A stretch of 64,000 bases of DNA from Sphingobium baderi (lineage in GTDB: Bacteria; Pseudomonadota; Alphaproteobacteria; Sphingomonadales; Sphingomonadaceae). Where the stretch lies: positions 2,312,501 through 2,376,500 of the forward strand of contig NZ_CP013264.1 in assembly GCF_001456115.1 (NCBI RefSeq), written 5' to 3'. This document shows, piece by piece, positions 60,748 to 64,000 of the stretch (position 1 is the stretch's first letter; each line of letters begins with the position of its first letter). Made by a program: the position numbers and the translations under genes. The notes under the pieces were generated by a model. That model searched no databases, was not told the DNA's origin, and saw nothing but the letters and a program-made list of their open reading frames with translations.

Positions 60748-61593
60748 TCATCCTGCCGGTAGTGCCCATCGAAGCTTAGTCTGAAATCGTACCCCAAGCG
60801 CGCTTCTACCATCCTTTAGCTGCTCCTTGATGATCGCACCTCTAAATAGGTTTTCAGCTTCGCCAGCGAAATACGACGCGTTTTCCGGCGGTTCGAATGA
60901 CTCACCGCGACAGATGACCGAACGGTCTAATTGAACTTGGCATTCTGCCGTCTGAACACCCTGTCGCTTTTCACGCATGGCTCGCGCCGGGTAATTCATG
61001 CTGCCTCTGACTTTGCCGGATTGGATGTCGATTTGCATCATATCAACCAACGGACCCGTGGTGAGGTTAACGGACAACGGGACTGCGTCGATCAGCACCG
61101 TTAATCTTGCCAACCTGAAAAATGGAGGCGCCTTACCGGGTGCGGCAGCAAAGCGCACCAGTTTGCTCCATAGAGGATCGGCACCTGCCGGGCTAAGACC
61201 AAGTGCTGCGCGATCAATGGCGGGAAATTTCGGGAATGCTGATGGTGGTGAAGCACGTGCCACCATCATCGCTAGTATCTGCTCGCGGTTTCGCCAACTC
61301 TCAGCCTCGCAGGTCGCCTGTTTTACCGTGCCATCATCCGCGATCTCACAGACGAGATTTGTATTAAACGCTGGAATTGATCCGCCCCACTTGGCGGTTT
61401 GACGGTATCGCTCCGCAATGGGCAAAATTTGCAAGCTGAGCTCAGTCGGCTTCGCTTCATAAGTCTGCGTCCTAAACGGTGCGCCGGTACTATCCTTGTT
61501 AATTTCGATTGGCGGTTCTGCAACTGTGGTTCCCGAAACGGGAAACGCAAATGCAAAGAATAGAGGCGTGAGAATAACCCGCTGTCCAATCAC
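60748..61593 (-). CDS. Secreted protein of unknown function (about 281 aa)
   Basis: The GTG at 61593 (with AGGGGGC upstream) begins a signal peptide, GQRVILTPLFFAFAFPVSG, cut near TVAEP. The frame is open upstream to 61776, but that part overlaps the pgl end and lacks a signal. The mature part has four cysteines (NLVCEIADD, QATCEAESW, AECQVQLDRSVICRGESF) and a TonB-C-like feel (GTVKQATCEAES), so it may be a periplasmic protein. No firm family. Its codon use is lower in GC than its neighbours. Confidence 0.6.
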   Translation of the reverse strand: MIGQRVILTPLFFAFAFPVSGTTVAEPPIEINKDSTGAPFRTQTYEAKPTELSLQILPIAERYRQTAKWGGSIPAFNTNLVCEIADDGTVKQATCEAESWRNREQILAMMVARASPPSAFPKFPAIDRAALGLSPAGADPLWSKLVRFAAAPGKAPPFFRLARLTVLIDAVPLSVNLTTGPLVDMMQIDIQSGKVRGSMNYPARAMREKRQGVQTAECQVQLDRSVICRGESFEPPENASYFAGEAENLFRGAIIKEQLKDGRSALGVRFQTKLRWALPAG

Positions 61594-61733
61594 TTGTGCT
61601 GCCCCCTGCCGATCGAACCAAAAGATAGCTGCTTTGCATACCGATTTAGCGTCAGTAAAAGGGAATATCCGGCGCGAAGCGGATTTTCCGCTCTCCACCC
61701 GAACCATGTGCCCCAATTGCCGCGCATACAGGC

Positions 61734-62429
61734 TCAATCGCTGATCCACACCTCCACCGGCACCTTGTCCTGACAAAGCGCCAGCCGGATCGGCAGTTCC
61801 TCGACAGACCCTCCCGCCAGCGCGCGGTCATAGACGGCTTTCTTCGCCGCCCCGCCGATCTGGAGGAAGATATGACGGCTATCCACAATCGCGCCGGCGC
61901 TCAGCGTCATGCGCTGGTGCGGTGCGGCGGGCGGCGTCACCGCCAGCACCCGCGCTTGCGTGGAAAGCCCCTCCGCCAGTTCCTTCGCCTGCGGGAAAAG
62001 CGAGGCGGTATGTCCATCCTCTCCCATGCCCAGCAGCACGATGTCCAGCGGCCAGGGCAGTGCCTCAAACGCCACCTCGCAAGCCGCCGCGCCGGCATAG
62101 GCATCCGCCGCGTCATTCTTCATCGGCACGAACCGCGCCTTGGTCGCCGCTCCGGTCAACAGCGTCTCGCGGATCAGCTTTTCATTGGAATCGGCATGGT
62201 CCGGCGCGACCCAGCGTTCGTCCACCAGCGTCACGACCACCTCGCCCCAGTCGAGCGGCAGTCCCGACAGCGCCTTCAGCACCGGCCGGGGGGATCGCCC
62301 GCCCGACAGCGCGATGCCCGCCACGCCCCGCGCCGCGATCGCTTCGCCCAGCACCGCGCCGATCCGCCGCGCCAGATTCTGCGCCGCCGCCGCGCCATCG
62401 GCAAAGACATGCTCCACCGGTCTGCTCAA
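61734..62429 (-). CDS. pgl: 6-phosphogluconolactonase
   Basis: The 231-residue protein of the SOL/DevB family has GIALSGGRSPRPVLKALSG, VVVTLVDERWVAPDHADSNE and DIVLLGMGEDGHTASLFPQA. It hydrolyses the lactone made by Zwf. The start is TTG at 62429, overlapping the TGA of the upstream ybaK-like gene (TTGA). It completes the Entner-Doudoroff set, although it is separated from zwf and on the opposite strand. Confidence 0.93.
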   Translation of the reverse strand: MSRPVEHVFADGAAAAQNLARRIGAVLGEAIAARGVAGIALSGGRSPRPVLKALSGLPLDWGEVVVTLVDERWVAPDHADSNEKLIRETLLTGAATKARFVPMKNDAADAYAGAAACEVAFEALPWPLDIVLLGMGEDGHTASLFPQAKELAEGLSTQARVLAVTPPAAPHQRMTLSAGAIVDSRHIFLQIGGAAKKAVYDRALAGGSVEELPIRLALCQDKVPVEVWISD

Positions 62430-62902
62430 GCCACTTCCTCGGGCAGTGTGCAGGCGTCGATCCACCGCGCGTCCGTCAGTTCCGCCAGCCGCGTCGGCGT
62501 CAGTTCCACCGAAGCGGTGCGCGATCCTGCCGCCGGAAACACCGTTTCGAACGCCTGCAAGCTCACGTCGCAATAGACGGGCAGGGGGGCGGCCAGCCCA
62601 AAGGGGCACACGCCCCCCACCGGATGCCCGGTGATCGCTTCGACCTCTTCCGCGCCCAGCATCCGGGGCTTGCCGCCCAGCGCCGCCTTCGCCTTGCCGT
62701 TGCTCAGCCGCGCATCGCCCCGCGCCACCACCAGCGCGACCTGGTCGCCCACCCGCAGCGACAGCGTCTTGGCGATCCGCGCCGGTTCCACGCCCAGCGC
62801 GGCGGCGGCTTCCACCACCGTCGCCGTGCTCATGCCTTGGTCGATGATCGGCACATCGGGCGCATGGGTCGCGAAAAAGGCCCGGACGCTCGCTTCGCTC
62901 AT
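62426..62902 (-). CDS. YbaK/prolyl-tRNA-editing family protein
   Basis: The 158-residue protein has the family motifs RIAKTLSLRVGDQVALVVAR, the lysine in GDARLSNGKAK, and GHPVGGVCPFGLAAPLPVY. Members hydrolyse mischarged Cys- or Ala-tRNA(Pro). Which of the subfamilies applies cannot be read from the sequence alone. Coupled to galE and pgl by overlaps. Confidence 0.88.
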   Translation of the reverse strand: MSEASVRAFFATHAPDVPIIDQGMSTATVVEAAAALGVEPARIAKTLSLRVGDQVALVVARGDARLSNGKAKAALGGKPRMLGAEEVEAITGHPVGGVCPFGLAAPLPVYCDVSLQAFETVFPAAGSRTASVELTPTRLAELTDARWIDACTLPEEVA

Positions 62903-63903
62903 GCCCCGCGAATCTCACTGAGCTTGCGTTCCCACGCCAGAGCGTGCGTCACGATCTGCTCCAGATCGGCATGACGCGGCTCCCACGGAAATTCATTCAT
63001 AATCGCCCGGTTATCGGAAATCAGCGAGTCCGGATCGCCCGCCCGCCGTCCTTCCATCCGCCGCTCGATCTTGATGTTGGTCACGCGGTCCACGGCGTCC
63101 AGCACCTCCAGCACGGAAAAGCCCCGGCCATAGCCGCAGTTGAGGAGATAATTCTGCTCCGGCTTCGCCATCAGCGCCTCCAGCGCCAGCACATGCGCGG
63201 CGGCAAGGTCAGTCACATGGATATAGTCGCGCACACCCGTCCCGTCGGGCGTATCGAAATCCGTCCCGAACACGCTGACGCCGTCGCGCTTGCCCAAAGC
63301 GGCCTCCACCGCCACCTTGATGAGATGCGTCGCGCCAGCCGTGGATTGCCCGCTGCGCCCCTGCGGATCGGCCCCCGCCACATTGAAATAACGCAGCGCG
63401 CAGAAGTTCATGCCATGCGCCGCGCTCACGTCGCGCAGCATATATTCGGTCATCAGCTTCGACATGCCATAAGGGTTGATCGGTCGCTGCGGCGTCGTCT
63501 CCCTGACCGGGCTTTCCTCCGGTATCCCATAGGTCGCCGCCGTCGAGGAGAAGATGAAATGCGGCACGCCAACCCGCACCGCGCTTTCGATCAGGTCGCG
63601 AGTCTTGGCGCTGTTATTATGATAATATTTCAACGGGTTTTCGACCGACTCTGGCACCACGACTGAACCGGCGAAATGCATGATCGCCTTGACGCCATGG
63701 TCCCGCAAAGCCGCCTTCACCAGCGGCTGGTCGGCGATGTCGCCCCGCACCAGCGGCACGCCATCGGGCACCGCCCAATCGAAGCCGGTGACGAGGTTGT
63801 CGATCACCACCACGCCATAGCCCGCGTCTTTCAGCGCCAGCACCGCATGGCTGCCGATATAACCGGCCCCGCCCGTCACCAATATCGTCGGCTTTTCGCT
63901 CAT
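62899..63903 (-). CDS. galE: UDP-glucose 4-epimerase
   Basis: The 334-residue short-chain dehydrogenase has NAD-binding GGAGYIGSHA (11-20) and catalytic SSTAATYG (from 119) and YGMSK (Tyr145, Lys149). It also has the GalE-type ending VTHALAWERKL. It interconverts UDP-glucose and UDP-galactose for surface polysaccharides or galactose use. The ATG at 63903 is immediately preceded by the U-run of a strong hairpin, which may attenuate it. Confidence 0.95.
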   Translation of the reverse strand: MSEKPTILVTGGAGYIGSHAVLALKDAGYGVVVIDNLVTGFDWAVPDGVPLVRGDIADQPLVKAALRDHGVKAIMHFAGSVVVPESVENPLKYYHNNSAKTRDLIESAVRVGVPHFIFSSTAATYGIPEESPVRETTPQRPINPYGMSKLMTEYMLRDVSAAHGMNFCALRYFNVAGADPQGRSGQSTAGATHLIKVAVEAALGKRDGVSVFGTDFDTPDGTGVRDYIHVTDLAAAHVLALEALMAKPEQNYLLNCGYGRGFSVLEVLDAVDRVTNIKIERRMEGRRAGDPDSLISDNRAIMNEFPWEPRHADLEQIVTHALAWERKLSEIRGA

Positions 63904-63910
63904 AAAAAGA

Positions 63911-63939
63911 AGGTCTCCCCGGATGTTCCGGGAAGACCT
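63911..63939 (-). terminator. Terminator-like hairpin directly before galE
   Basis: On the minus strand, AGGTCTTCCCGG pairs along 12 bases (one G-U) with CCGGGGAGACCT around AACAT, followed by TCTTTTT and then the galE ATG. It is either the terminator of a gene beyond the window edge or an attenuator that controls galE. Confidence 0.75.
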
Positions 63940-64000
63940 AGCCGAGGGGGAGGGGGATTGTCAGCCTGTTTATGCCGCGGCGCGGGACGGAGCGGGGCGA

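Overview
The window looks like the chromosome of a high-GC alphaproteobacterium, most likely a sphingomonad (inference from the Entner-Doudoroff cluster zwf-edd-glk-eda and from the style of the mobile element). Positions 1 to about 55.5 kb are the inner and right part of a large integrative conjugative element (ICE) of the Tn4371-like, RP4/trb-type (MPF-T) kind. From about 55.6 kb to the right edge is ordinary chromosome. The element's left end and its own integrase lie outside the window.

Layout. 1-1.1 kb is a scar: the end of a tyrosine-recombinase element (RIT-like) cuts into an ardC antirestriction gene, and a PAPS-reductase-like gene next to it has decayed. 1.2-16.5 kb is the DNA-processing and maintenance block: a large ParB-like protein, several small conserved unknowns, a 1448-residue methyltransferase-helicase fusion (strawberry-notch type), a toprim primase-like protein, a SLOG/DUF2493 protein, a membrane protein, SSB, and XRE and DUF2285 regulators. 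Many of these genes have long, strongly folded leaders; one leader fold recurs before three of them. 16.5-20 kb is replication and partition: a frameshifted DUF2285 regulator, an excisionase-like HTH protein, RepA with three iterons inside its 3' end, ParA and an RHH partner. 19.8-39 kb is conjugation: DUF2840, TraF protease, DUF736, lytic transglycosylase, a probable oriT, a MOB-P relaxase, the TraG coupling protein, an RHH protein, and trbB-C-D-E-J-K-L-F-G-I plus DUF2274. A convergent cargo pair (UGT-type glycosyltransferase and NhaA antiporter) splits traG from trbB.

39-55.3 kb is cargo, nearly all on the minus strand: a LysR regulator, a full kdp potassium-uptake operon (with two extra micro-membrane ORFs and a PtsN-like gene), two small unknowns, a porin followed by five overlapping genes ending in a DapA-family enzyme, a hydratase-like enzyme on the plus strand and small membrane proteins. 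With NhaA, Kdp suggests that ion homeostasis and osmotic stress are the selectable traits (inference). At 55.3-55.6 kb a complete tRNA-Leu(CAA) sits beside a 5'-half copy of another tRNA-Leu, which marks the right attachment site.

55.8-64 kb: zwf-edd-glk-eda is a tightly overlapping operon for glucose breakdown to pyruvate and glyceraldehyde-3-phosphate. Opposite it are a secreted unknown and a galE-ybaK-pgl operon; pgl supplies the lactonase step missing from the zwf operon.
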